DNA of 64,000 bases from Amborella trichopoda (Eukaryota > Streptophyta > Magnoliopsida > Amborellales > Amborellaceae), in contig NW_006494931.1 of assembly GCF_000471905.2 (NCBI RefSeq), positions 8,164,020 to 8,228,019 of the forward strand, given 5' to 3'. Below, in pieces: positions 42,930-53,995 of the stretch (positions within the stretch are counted from its first letter, which is position 1; each line of letters begins with the position of its first letter). Under the pieces are notes generated by a model that had not been told where the DNA came from, ran no database searches, and saw only the letters and a program-made list of their open reading frames with translations. The translations under genes and the position numbers were made by a program.

Positions 42930-43110
42930 AGCATGGCGTTAAATCCTTGACGAAGGGCGAGCAGCAATAACCTCTAGGCGAAGGCGTGCAGCGATGGCTC
43001 TTGACGAAGGCGCGCGGTGATGGCTCTTGATGAAGGCGTGCGGCGATGGCCCTTGACGAAGGCATTTGGTGATGGCCTTTGGGTGAAGCACGCAGCAATG
43101 GCCTTTTCGT
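42930..43110. repeat. 26 bp repeat upstream of the antisense promoter, element B
   Basis: Six or so units of GAAGGCGTGCGGCGATGGC plus CTTGAC, period 26 bp. The sequence differs from element A's ACACAGCCGGTGCT unit, but the period and the place just before the TATA box are the same. Confidence 0.75.
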
Positions 43111-43213
43111 GTCTCGGGTTATGACCCACTCTGGCCTAGTTTTATTGCCATCAAGAACTGGGGCCTAAAGCATCATTTCATGTTTGTTGAGGACATTTTG
43201 CGGCACTGCTGTG

Positions 43214-43262
43214 TATAAAGAGGGGGGAAACCCCTCTTTACTGTTTTACCAAAGGGGTAAAA
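43214..43262 (+). promoter_or_regulatory. promoter of the antisense PMD gene, element B
   Basis: TATAAA at 43214-43219, then a GGGG...CCCC short inverted repeat and ACTGTTTTACCAAAGG, aligned with 8326-8376 in element A. Confidence 0.65.
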
Positions 43263-44172
43263 TAGTGGAAGAGTTTTTATAAAGAGAGAGAGCCAGAGCA
43301 AGGGGTTTCCGTCGAGAGACTTCCTGGCTAAAACTTCCCAGTCAAATCTACAGTAGAGAGGGAGCCCTTTCTGACGAGATTCAGTGGGTTGTGGGCCTTC
43401 GAGAGGTGCTTGCGAACATCTTTGGAGAGTGTTGAGGTCTCCGAGCAAGGAACATGGTTCCTCAGGGCCTTAGCCGGTTTGCAGAGGTGCTCTGCCGGAG
43501 TTTGAGTACTCCTTTGGTCATTCCACGGTTGAAGGGGAGGTCGCAGAGGGTTTAAAGAGCTCTGTCAGTCCTCTAGTTATTGAAGAAGGCAGAGGAGGAA
43601 TAGCAATGGGCTCACTGGGAACTCAGTAGAATTCTGATGAGCTTGTGACGAATTGTCGAAGTGCAGAAGTAGGGAGAAGGGAGACCTGCAGGGTCACAGG
43701 GAGCTTTCGGGGATTCCGATGGTTTCTTGCCAATTCTGTTAAGAAGTAGAAGGTGGGGAAGGGCTTTCCGGTGAATCGGAGTGAGTTCCTAGTGAAGAGG
43801 GGAAACACCGGTGGGAACCCGAAAGGTTGAGGGGTCGTAACGGTCGAGAGACGAAGGGTCGTGGGATGGCAAACAGTCGCCCTCTGCGCGCGTGGTGACA
43901 GGTCACGCCGCAAGTGTCAAGCGGCATGTTTGTATTTCGAGGAACGCACGTGTGGGCCGTGCTTTACAACTGGAGCACAAGCATTAACACATCTTGGTCG
44001 TGAGACGGCAATACCATCTCAGTGGGCAGACGGCGATAGTCTTCCCCCTTGGCTGTGGGATGGTGATACCCTGACAGCATTGCACCTTGAGTGCCGAATC
44101 GGCAATATACGTTTATGAGCACAGTCTCTTCGCGGCCGCCTAATGTCCTTTGCCAGTGAAGGTTCTGGTTTA

Positions 44173-47100
44173 ATGGTCGAGTCTTCAGGTTTCATTCCAG
44201 ATGTGAGGAATCTCCTGCGAAAAGGGGAGCTTGGTACTGATGAATTCTTCAGCGACAGATTGGTGAGAGGTGAGCCAATCTGGCTCACTAAGGCCTTATG
44301 TGGACCAAGGTGGCCCTTGAGCATCACCTTTGTGAGAGCCCCCATCCAGTTGGCGACAAGGGAAGATAATGATGGGAATGTGAATATAGAGGAAGGGGTA
44401 TGCGTTGCGGGTACAAGGAGAGCAGATGGTGGAAACCCTGGGTATGAAATGGTCTTCTGCCAGCTTGCGGGTACAAGGAGAGCACCGCTACCTGAGGGGG
44501 TACTCCTTGTGGACCATGAAGGTGTTGAGGCGTTTCAGAAATACCTTGAGATAGGCTTCTTTGGTGGCTGCCCTCCAGTGCTCGGCGGGCTACTACGACC
44601 GTTGCTCTAACACGGTCAAAGTGGTGTTGGAAACTTGGAGCCATATTAGGAACACATGGCTGCTTAGTCATGGGGAGGCAAGGATATCGTTGATGGACCT
44701 GCACTTTGTTGGTGGCCTGTCGCTCCTTAGTGTTATATACGACGAGTTTATTCCCCCAAACTCAGTCATTTTTTGTGGGGAGAAAGTTGGTAAAGAAGCC
44801 CCACGGGCTAGGCTTCGAGAATTATTTGAGATCTACCAGCGACTTTATGATGAGCCCAAAAGTGGGCGCGTCACCTTCGCCAAATCGGTAATTTTCTTCT
44901 TCGGTGACTATACAGATGAAGCTGGTCCATCGCCGAGAAAAGAGGGGAAGGAAACCCCACCAGTTTTCGAGCTACGTAAGAAGAATGAGCACATCTACCT
45001 GGCAGCTTACTTGGTGCTCTTCTTGTGTAAATTTGCCATGCTAGGAGGGGCAGACGTCATTCGTCCTGACACTTTTTCTGTGGCCTGCAACATGGTGCGA
45101 GGAAAGGAGTACGCACTCGCATAGCTCGTTCTGTGCAGTATTTATCATGTTTTGGGAGCCATTTCCAGGTGAAGGCAGTATCAACAGGATGAAGGAGGGA
45201 ATGGCATCATAGATGGCGAGGCCCTCCCAAGAGATTTCAAGTCTCCTTTCCTAGTCCATTATGTGTATGGCTGGCTTGGAGCTTACTTCCCGGACACATA
45301 CCTCATAAACAAAGGGTTAGAGTACACCGTGTGCCCATTTTTGCTGAAGATTTCTGAGCATAGGGAAATTTTCCATCCCCCAGGCCATGCGCGCAGCTTG
45401 TTCTTCAATGATCACCTCCACATGACCTGGGTGGCATTCCCAATTGGAGGTCTCACAAATCGTGCGTATGTGGACAAGTTGGGCCACCACCTAGATGGTG
45501 ACTTCACCAGCCCAAAAGAATTGATGTTTATGCTGAGTGTGAAAAGCGGAGTTCTTCCCTATCGCACTGTCCATGGTGCGAAGCTTGAAGGCTACTTTCC
45601 TCATCGGTTTGCCCAACAGCATGGGATGGATCAGGGCTGCCTATTCTACATATTCTTTGAGAAGCGACATAGCAAGGCAGCCCGTTGGAAGAAGGACGAG
45701 TTGGGAACCCTCAGGGAGATTTGGCTCTCGAAACAAATTCGAACCTCCTGGGCCACATGCTTGGAGACCACCAAGGTCAATAAGTATGTGTTGCCCCATT
45801 TTGACAGGACAATACAGGAAACTGAGGCCCACGAGCACTGGTGAAGAATCACAAACAAGGGGTATTGGGATGCGGAACACCCCGGAAAAGGGGAGGGTAA
45901 CCGTTGGAGCCAAGACACAAGGCAGCAGAAAATGGCTAGGACCCCTCCCCTAGGCGAAATCTTGACCTTGGGCTTCCCTCATGATTGGCGCACGGTCGGG
46001 CGGCCTCGGGAGACTGCCATGGACAAATCTTCGCCACAGTTTCTCAATATGGACAAAAATACAGAGAGCATTTTTGACAACCTTTCTGCCATCTTCAAAT
46101 GGAAGGAAGGCCGGAAAGTCCCGAGGTATGAAGGGCGTCCGGTTCAGGATTTGAATAAGCTGATAGAAAGCGGCACTCATAGCAAGTTAGACGTCAGTTC
46201 TTTCAAGTCTGACACCTCGAAGACTACTGTGCCCAAGCAGCCAAAAGGAAAGAAGAGGAAGTGGACTGCCCCAGTGACTCCTCGTGCTTCGGCCAAGAAG
46301 TTGACCAAGTCTTAGGGGCGTAAAGGGCGTAAGGCTTCAGTGGTTCGTGAGCTAGAAGACGGCTCCTCACCCTCGGCTTCTTCCGAAGATTGTGTGTGTC
46401 CTATCATTTCTGTGTCTCCCTTTGCTCTTAAGGCTTCACCTTTTCCTTCTCCTGAACTTTCTCCTGGCCCTTCAGAGGCTCAAGCCGGTGCCTCAGAGCC
46501 TACTGCCCGGATTGAAATTGCTTCGGATCAGGCAACGTCATCTGCAACTGAAGGGGAGGGCTCAGTACCGATGGTGGTAAATGAGGATGATGAGGTTGGC
46601 ATTGACGAGGTGAAGGAAGCAGAGAGGGCCTATGGAGCTCTGATGGTTGTCGTGCCTACAGAGGAAACAGAAACCTTAGTAGAGCTTGTGATAATAGAAG
46701 AGGATGAAGTCTCAAGGGCTGAAGAGGGGCCCTTCGAGCAGCAAGAGATGGCTTCTTCGAGTGATGCATCTGCAAAGGGTGCAGAAGAAGGACGCCCTGA
46801 GGGGTCAGGCTTGGAGGGCTCAGAGGCGGCACCCGTGACTGTGGAAGAGGCAGGCGCCATGGGAGAGCCTATTGCTGAAGTGATCATCGTGGGGGAAAAG
46901 AGCAAAGAAGGAGAGGGAGAAGGCGTTGAACCTCCCTAAGTGGAGATGGTTTGAGAAGAGGGGACACAGGCCGAGATCGCTGCCCCGGGAGAGGAGGTCG
47001 CCATAGTCCAACATGAGACTGAGGTAGCGGCTCCAGGCAACGAGGCCATTCTTGCCCCGGCTACAGTTGTTGTTCTTGTAGAGGTCGAGGCTATAATACC

Positions 47101-47938
47101 TGGGCATGAAAGGATCGAGTCCAATGTGGCCATGACAGAGAGTCAGAGCGAGAGAGCCATTTGCGGGGTACTAGAGCAGCCTGAGGTTGTTCCTAATTCT
47201 GGGGAGCCTAAGGCTGTAGCTGGGAGTCCTCCTGCGTGGTTGCTCCTACAGTACTGGCCAAACCCATGTTCAACAGGATACCAGGCGTTTTCTTTGAGAT
47301 GCTGCGAACGGGCTTCCAGAAGTTGAAGGAGTTGCCTCTCGAAGAGCTTGGAACAATGCTTCTTCAATTGAGGGGAATCGCCTTAAGAGGTGTGCCCGAG
47401 GTGCTCCCTTACATTTGACAGTATTGTCGATGAGCTGAAAGGACGGAGGATGCAGGCTTTACTGGCAGAAAGGGTCGTAACACGTCTAGAGAACTCACAA
47501 CTAAAGTCAATGGTGGCTTCCTTAGCACAGAACCGGGAACTGACACAGGTCCAAGTAGGAGAGATAGAGGCTACCGCCTCTCAAAAGTCTGCTCTTGCCG
47601 AGAAGGCGGTAACGAGCAATAACAAGGTGCGGACCCTGAAGGTGAAGATCGCCAAATGGGCACAGGAACTTGCCAGGTTGGAGGAGGAGACGGTAGTGTG
47701 GGAGGCCAAAGATAAGGAACTGGGCCAAAAGGTGCTGGACCTCGAGTACTCCTCGGGTGAGCAACTAGCCCTAGTGGAGCGTGAGGCTGGGCTAGTGGCT
47801 GCATTGAGGATGGACATCGAGCAAGCGAGAGCCTCGACTGATGAGGGCAAGGGGAGGGCCAATGAGATCATTGACCGTTTTTTATGGCATCTTCTTTCTA
47901 TTTTCCTCTTCATTGTAAATAAGCGACATTTTCGATGA
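44173..47938 (+). pseudogene. antisense plant-mobile-domain protein gene of element B, broken
   Basis: The start at 44173 (MVESSGFIPD) matches element A; an in-frame Met at 44143 is the alternative. The PMD is well preserved: GYYDRCSNTVKVVLETWSHI and GEARISLMDLHFVGGLSLL (44580-44720), IYLAAYLVLFLCKFAMLGGA (about 44990-45055), then MYGWLGAYFPDTY, VAFPIGGL and LPYRTVHGAKLEGYFPHRF (45263-45610). A basic KGKKRKWTAP patch (about 46250, possible nuclear signal), an acidic Ser/Glu-rich linker (46340-46940) and a long coiled coil (47420-47860) follow. Frameshifts near 44600, 47240 and 47400 and stops at 45122 (Gln position), 45842, 46313 and 46937 break it. It ends 280 bp from the convergent gag-pro remains. 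Confidence 0.82.
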
Positions 47939-48217
47939 ATGAAATAGTTCTTTTCTTTGTCTATGCAATGCATGGCTCTTATTTCTCTTTCTTTTCTATT
48001 TCATTGCTTTTTCCCTATCATAGTTTGAGACGAAAAAGAATAGCTCACTCCTTGCTTCGTCTTGTGGTAGCCTGATGTGGCTTCAAGGACCTCGAATGGG
48101 GAAGCAGTTACTACTTCACCCCTAAGTGTTTGATTAGACAAGGGCTCATAATTCATGGTTCTCATGATTTGGGAGCATGTTCGCTGTAAATACTCCAGTG
48201 TGGGGGAGCTTTCGCTT

Positions 48218-49635
48218 CTATTCGAGATACATTGGTTTTGAGCTCTTCATAGGTCTTAGTCTCAAGGAACCCTTTAAGTTCTTTGAAGCGATGCGCATAA
48301 CCTCCAATTGACTCTGGAGGTTACAAACCTCGCTTCTGAGCTCTATCATGGGGCCTTGTTCTTGAGAACCAAAGGGATGACTCTTGTCTGCCTGTACTTC
48401 TTCGGCAACCCCTAAGAAGTGTAAGACCTTCTGTTGGCTGCTAATGCTCCACTTGTTCAAGGAGGATGGAACTTGGAGCACCTTCCTTGGTGATTGGTAT
48501 GCCAGTTCTGCTTCTAGAAGAGCGATGGGGACATGCATGACCTTTTGCTGGTCCGGTGTATAGGTGACCCTCGGTGCTGGAAGGTCTACCTCTAGGTCTT
48601 CCTCAAGCTCAGAAGTTGCTTCTAACTCACCATTTTACTCTGGTGAATTGGAAGTAGAGGGGGAAGGTTCATCTTTGGGAGAGGATACCATGACCTCGCA
48701 GAGGTAGCATGGTATACTCGGGTAGATTGAAGTCAAAGGGAGGATCTTGCCCTGTCTTTCCTCGTCTTTGAACATGTCCATGATCATTCGCCTTAATTTT
48801 TAGACGTCATCATGGGACGAGGGTCCCGTCTCTCTCACAAGCCTCCAATCATCATCCTTTGACTTTTCTGGTGCTGGAAGGTTTGTGAAATAGTACTTGG
48901 CGTCACCATAGTGAGTCTCAGCTATAGGGAATGGTCTTTTATCAGCATAGACCGTGTGTTGTCTCCCATCTCAGTTGTATTTGAAGCATTAGTGGAGCGT
49001 GGAAGGAACCACCCCCTGATCGTGAAGCCAAGGACGATCAAGAAAGACATTGTAAGAGTTATCGATGTCGATTACATGGAACTGAGCATAATCATTGAGG
49101 TCATCAATCTTGAGAGGCACACTGTGCCTACTGGCTTCTCTCCTGATTGGTTGAAACCTTGCACGATGATGTGGGTAGGAGTGAGGTCGTCAGACCTTAA
49201 CTCCAATCAGGTGAGGATCCTACTTGGGATTAAGTTGAACCCTCCATCCAGCAGGATCTAGTTGATAGGGCAGTCGTGGAGTTCACCATTCATAAAGAGG
49301 GGGCGATTATGGAATTTACGCCCCAACTAAAGGTCGTCTTCAAAAAAAGAGATTGTTAAGCACCCACTTAGGATGGCTGGGTCAACCTCAATGGGCTCCA
49401 CTTCGGTCTCGTATACCTCTGGGTTAGAAATAGCATGCACCATAGCCATACGATAATCTCTAGACAGCAAGAGGCCATCATAGATACTTAGAAGGGCTAG
49501 AAGCTTTCTCAAGTTCCCAATTAAGTCATATTTCACTTTATCCTCATTAGTCTTCTGTGCTCCTGACCCAATTACTGGTGTAGGTGGTAGGCTAGGTTTA
49601 GGAACAACCTTTGGTGGGGTTTTGGTTTGTAGCAC
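48218..49635 (-). pseudogene. element B protease-like region and C-terminal part of gag-pro
   Basis: 49635-49327 has LLALLSIYDGLLLSRDYRMA and EVEPIEVDPAILSGC, as in element A. Just 3' the frame reads CPIN, a stop, then ILLDGG, the retropepsin-type box. 48538-48218 has MHVPIALLEAELAYQSPRKV and LRSEVCNLQSQLEVM, the same end module as 13757-13383. Stops inactivate it, and no polymerase follows. Confidence 0.7.
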
Positions 49636-52600
49636 TAGCTGACTTTATTGCTCGGCCAGTGTCATCTGGTTGATGGGGAAGTAATAGGGGATTGTATTAG
49701 GGATGTAGAGGTTTGGGGTTGAGGTTTAGGGGAAAGCGAAGGATCAGGAAACTTGAGGACTATGAGCTTTTGAGGTGTGGGTTGTAGCTTCTTTCCTGAT
49801 CTTAAACCCATTTTCCTCGTGCTAGCTAGTACTTCCAAGATTTGCACCATGTGGGAGGCCTCTTTGGAACAGGAGCCTAAAGATGACTCGGTTTTGGCTC
49901 GAGTTGACAGGGCATCGGTGGTTGTCGAGAATCCAATCGCCTAGGCCAACATCTCTCTGAGGTGCTCTTGTTGTGGCTGAGTAAGGTTGGTGCCTCCAAA
50001 CTCTTTGTTTAGAGTGTTCATTCGAGCTGCACCTATGGAGAAAATGGAGGAGCAAGGAGGAGAAGAAGAATTAGAACGTTCCAGGCAGCTTTGTACGTCG
50101 TCACCGGAATTCGATGTTTGCAAGGGTTATTTTAGGTCTTACCTTGGCTTTGACCGGTGTGGGGTGCTTTTAGCGTCGTCACCCATATTGGAGGAATCTC
50201 GAGCTACTGGTGGCTCAGGGATGTCCTTCTGATTGGACGGAAGGATAAGGCGAGCTGCGCCTGGGATGAAGTCTTGCAAGGTCGGGAGTGGGGAAGGGGC
50301 TTGAGGAATTCTTCCTCGACTTGTGGCTGAGGGATGGGATCCCTTCGGGGAGCGGACCTAGGTGCTCATCGTCTCCTTCTGGATCCCTGAGGGGGTGTTT
50401 GGACAACCCTCTCTAGCTAGTGAGTAGTCTTAGCTTGATGGACCGCTTCACGCTTCAAGGATTTGAGCCTACTTCGCCCATGGTAGACTTCTCGGGACTG
50501 AGAGGTCAACGGTTCCGAAGGGCCCAATGCATGCTCATGAAGGGCTTGTAGTGTGGCCGCCTCTTGAACGGGAGTGAAGGCTTTAAAGTGTTCCGAGAGG
50601 ACGACACAAATGATGTGGCCTTGCTGGACTTTTTCCACGACTATAGCTTCGCATCTTGAGAACTCTTTTAGCTCGTGACCCTGTACTTGGTGATAAGGGC
50701 ACCAGAGTTTTTCCATGCCTTGGGCAAGCTGCTTAGGCTGCCTGACGGGCTGGGACTGATGAGGCCCCATTGGAGCATCACTTCAAAGAGGGCCAGCAGA
50801 GGGTCTGGTCCCGCGTTTCCCTAAGCTGGTGCCAGGAGGTCTTCTTGCATAGGCGGAAGAGAGACTTGAAGGTGTCCTCTTGGGTTGCCTTGAACTTCCT
50901 AACACTGTTGCATCTTCTATGCTAGAAGCTTATGGAAGCCGGTGTTCTCGCCGATGTCATGACCTCGTATCTGATGATATGCGCATTAGAGGTTCTTGAT
51001 TCTTGAAGGCAGGCTGCCTTATCGACTTGGGAGTGACGAGTCCTTCTTCTAGAATTATGGATAAAAATGCACGAAGAATAGCGGGTGCCTCGTCACCCTC
51101 TTAGATCGTGACTATGTGAGAAGCCTCAGTTGGCCCGAATGCTTTCTTCAACTCTTCGAGCTTTATCTGACCCTTGTTGATAAGGGCTTCGATAGTGTCG
51201 TTGAGCTTAAAGCAGTCGTAAGTGGGGTGGCCTACTCTCTTGTGATGGGTGCAATACTTCTCATTTGTCTTTAGCGATGCCAACTCTTCAGTATTGGCCT
51301 CCAACAGCTGGATCATGTTTTGTTCCAGCAACAGTCGAAGCAGCGTAGGAGTCCACTCCTTGTCGACAGGGTAAACTTTATTCTGGTGCTGGATCTAGAA
51401 GTCATTTCACTTAGAATATTAAGGAGGCAGGACCTGATTGTAGGACTGCTGCTTGCCCCTGACCGGAGACGTTTGAGCCTTGGAAAGATCCAGGGTTTGA
51501 GGAGCCACGCTCTTAGTGTCAGTCACGGTGACGATCGCGCTAATCACTGCCTTTTAGTTGCCTCGACTATTGGAGCGAGAGTTTGAACCGGAGGGTTGCT
51601 GACAAGGGTTGCCATGGTGCTTGAACAACCCCTCAATAAGAACTGCCTTGGAGATGAGCTCTGACATGGAGGGTGGATTGGATGCCTTGACATGCAGGGC
51701 GATCTCAGGAAGCATGTTCCGTATACAGGTCTGGACCGCTTCTTTCTCAGTCATGGGAGTGGCATGAAAGGTTGCCAACTCTCTCCATCGGGTGATGTAC
51801 TTGTCAACTAGCTCACGAGGGTTTTGCATCAGGGTGAGGAGTTTGATGGTCTCCACGTTCCTCTGGACTTCGTAGAAGCTTTGGTAAAACAATTGCTCAA
51901 TCTCTTACCACGTGTGTACCGAGTTGGGAGGCAGTCGAGCATACCACTGAAAGGCTGACCCTTCAAGAGTCTTGACGAACTGACGAAGGAGTGGAGTCCG
52001 CCAGTTTTCGTCTCTCGACAGGCCACCTAGAAGTGAGCAGTATGCTGGTGCAGAGACGTAGTACCATTGAATAGGGGGGAGTTTCCCCTTTTGATAGTTT
52101 GGAAGGAAGGGTACTTGGTCAATGTACGGAGGGTATGGCTTCTAGTAGAGCGGTGCATCTTGCATGCCTGGGACCTTGTTCTTGAGGTTATGGGCCACCA
52201 TAGCATCTATGTTGGTTTGGGATCCCACGGGAGGCAGAATTGTCTTGGGAGACCGGTGGGGGAGTTTGCTTAGGAACTGTGTCCTCACCGATCGGGGAGT
52301 CAGTCTCATGGTGAGAGGAAGTGGGCCTGGAGACTTCTAGGTGTTTCATCTTTTCAAGGATGGATTACATCATTACCTCGAACCTGACCATTCTGTCTTC
52401 CTGGGCTTCGTCCGGGTCATTGATCACCATGACGTTGACCGTCTCTTCTGGGAGGTCAGAGTCAGAAAGAGGAGCGAACTGCTGGGGTCGGCGAGTCATG
52501 GGTGGCAAGTCAGTCTGTAGGGGCTCAGCTTGCCCTACTGTATACGATCCTTGTATGCCGATCTTGTGAGGACCTGTTCTCGACAGTCTTAGGACCGTGC

Positions 52601-53760
52601 CTTCTAGGCAGTGACGACCCAGCAATACTCTTGGACTCACTCAAGTTCTGAAGTTTGAAGAGGGAAAAAGGGATTACGAGGCAGGAGGTCATCAAGGGTG
52701 GTGACCTCGACTGCCTTGGAGGCTTCTTTGGTTAGGATTTGAAGACCTATCTTAATCCTGAGACGGTTGTGGACTTCATTTCAGAATCGAGCTTGAAACC
52801 TGGTCTGCCCCGCCTTCTTTGAAAATGCAAGGGTTGTATCTATGAGTTGGAGCAGGGAGTGGGGTCCAAGGACCGCCTTGGAGGCTGGAGTCCTCTGTCT
52901 GACATCAGACCGCTGCCTCGAGTTCCTTTGTGAGGCCCATGTGCACAGCTGACCTAAGGCTGGCTCAAGATGGTACTTTTAGGGAAGACCTCTGAGTACC
53001 AGGGCTCGAGGTGCTTGATTGGTGTCGGGCGAGAGACAGAAGAAGTACTGGTCCTTGACTCCACCCGAGTCTGGACTAGGGAGGAACCTGTGAAAGCAGT
53101 GTGTGTGCACCATTAGGGTTAGTCATCCGGGTGACTTGGGGATCAACCGGGGCTCGATCAATTGGTTCGACCTTGGGAGGTCGAGACCCACGAGCTTGTG
53201 TTTGTGAGGGATGAGGCGAAAGCTTATCTCTGACAGAGTGCGAGCGTGTGTTCTGGGAGGGAGGACAAAGCGGTTGACCCTCGTGTGCTTGAGTTGGCAT
53301 AAAGCTAGCGCTGCCCCGAGCTGTGGAAAGTAAATGCATGGCACACGCAGGGTTCGGCCCAAGAAGGCCTAGCCCTTGATGCGAGCTCATTGCAATGTGG
53401 GGGTTGCCCTGAGGTGTGGCTCGAGTGGATGGACCACGAGCCCTTGGGTGTATGCAAGAGGTGGAGGCTGCAGGGTCTCCGCCTTGGTGTGTCGAGCCTC
53501 TAAGTTTACAGGTTTGGAGAGATGAAAGAGTATAGGTGGTTTCCTTGGAACGAACCGCAGGAGCGACGGTAACTTGCTTGCCAAGTGCAAAGCGATTAGG
53601 GCAGCCTTCCGGAGTGCCCCAGCAATATGACCGGCAAGAGACTTGCCAGTAACAGGGTGCGTGCTATGTGCGGTGGCAGACGTGCCACCGATGCAAGGGG
53701 CCTTGGTGGAGGGTCCACCAGGGAAGCGGCGAATCATGGACTTTTAAGTCCCTTCTCGTG
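49636..53760 (-). pseudogene. gag of element B with zinc-knuckle motifs, broken
   Basis: The N-terminal piece 53737-53387 has KAPCIGGTSATAHS and HPVTGKSLAGHIA. 52640-52365 has TVNVMVINDPDEAQEDRMVR. The gag core is at 51892-51554: ELVDKYITRWRELATFH and IRNMLPEIALHVKASNP. At 51331-51101, YCTHHKRVGHPTYDCFKLND is a C-x2-H-x4-H-x4-C knuckle; a second knuckle-like C-P-Y-H...H...C lies at about 50695. VYHGRSRLKSLKREAVHQ (about 50480) matches element A. Pro-rich and Ser/Asp-rich parts lie between. Frames are broken several times. This copy shows what element A lost. Confidence 0.8.
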
Positions 53761-53973
53761 CTAACCCAGGCAAGAACTTGAGAGCCGGACCGTGAGTCCT
53801 GACTCAGAAGAAGAGTAGGGAAGGAAGCTTGAGTTGTTCGCTTCCCTAAGACAGTCACAAGTGCGGGGATAAGGAAGTCCCCGACTCGGATGAACGGGTT
53901 GAACAACCCAGGTGCCATAGAAAGTAAAAGAAGATACTGGTTAAACAAGAACCAACCGACTAAGGGGTAGTAA

Positions 53974-53992
53974 GTCTCCAGCGCAGTTGCCA
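53974..53992 (-). other. primer-binding site of element B
   Basis: The minus strand reads TGGCAACTGCGCTGGAGAC, 3 nt from the LTR edge at 53996, aligned with the element A site. Confidence 0.75.
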
Positions 53993-53995
53993 AGC

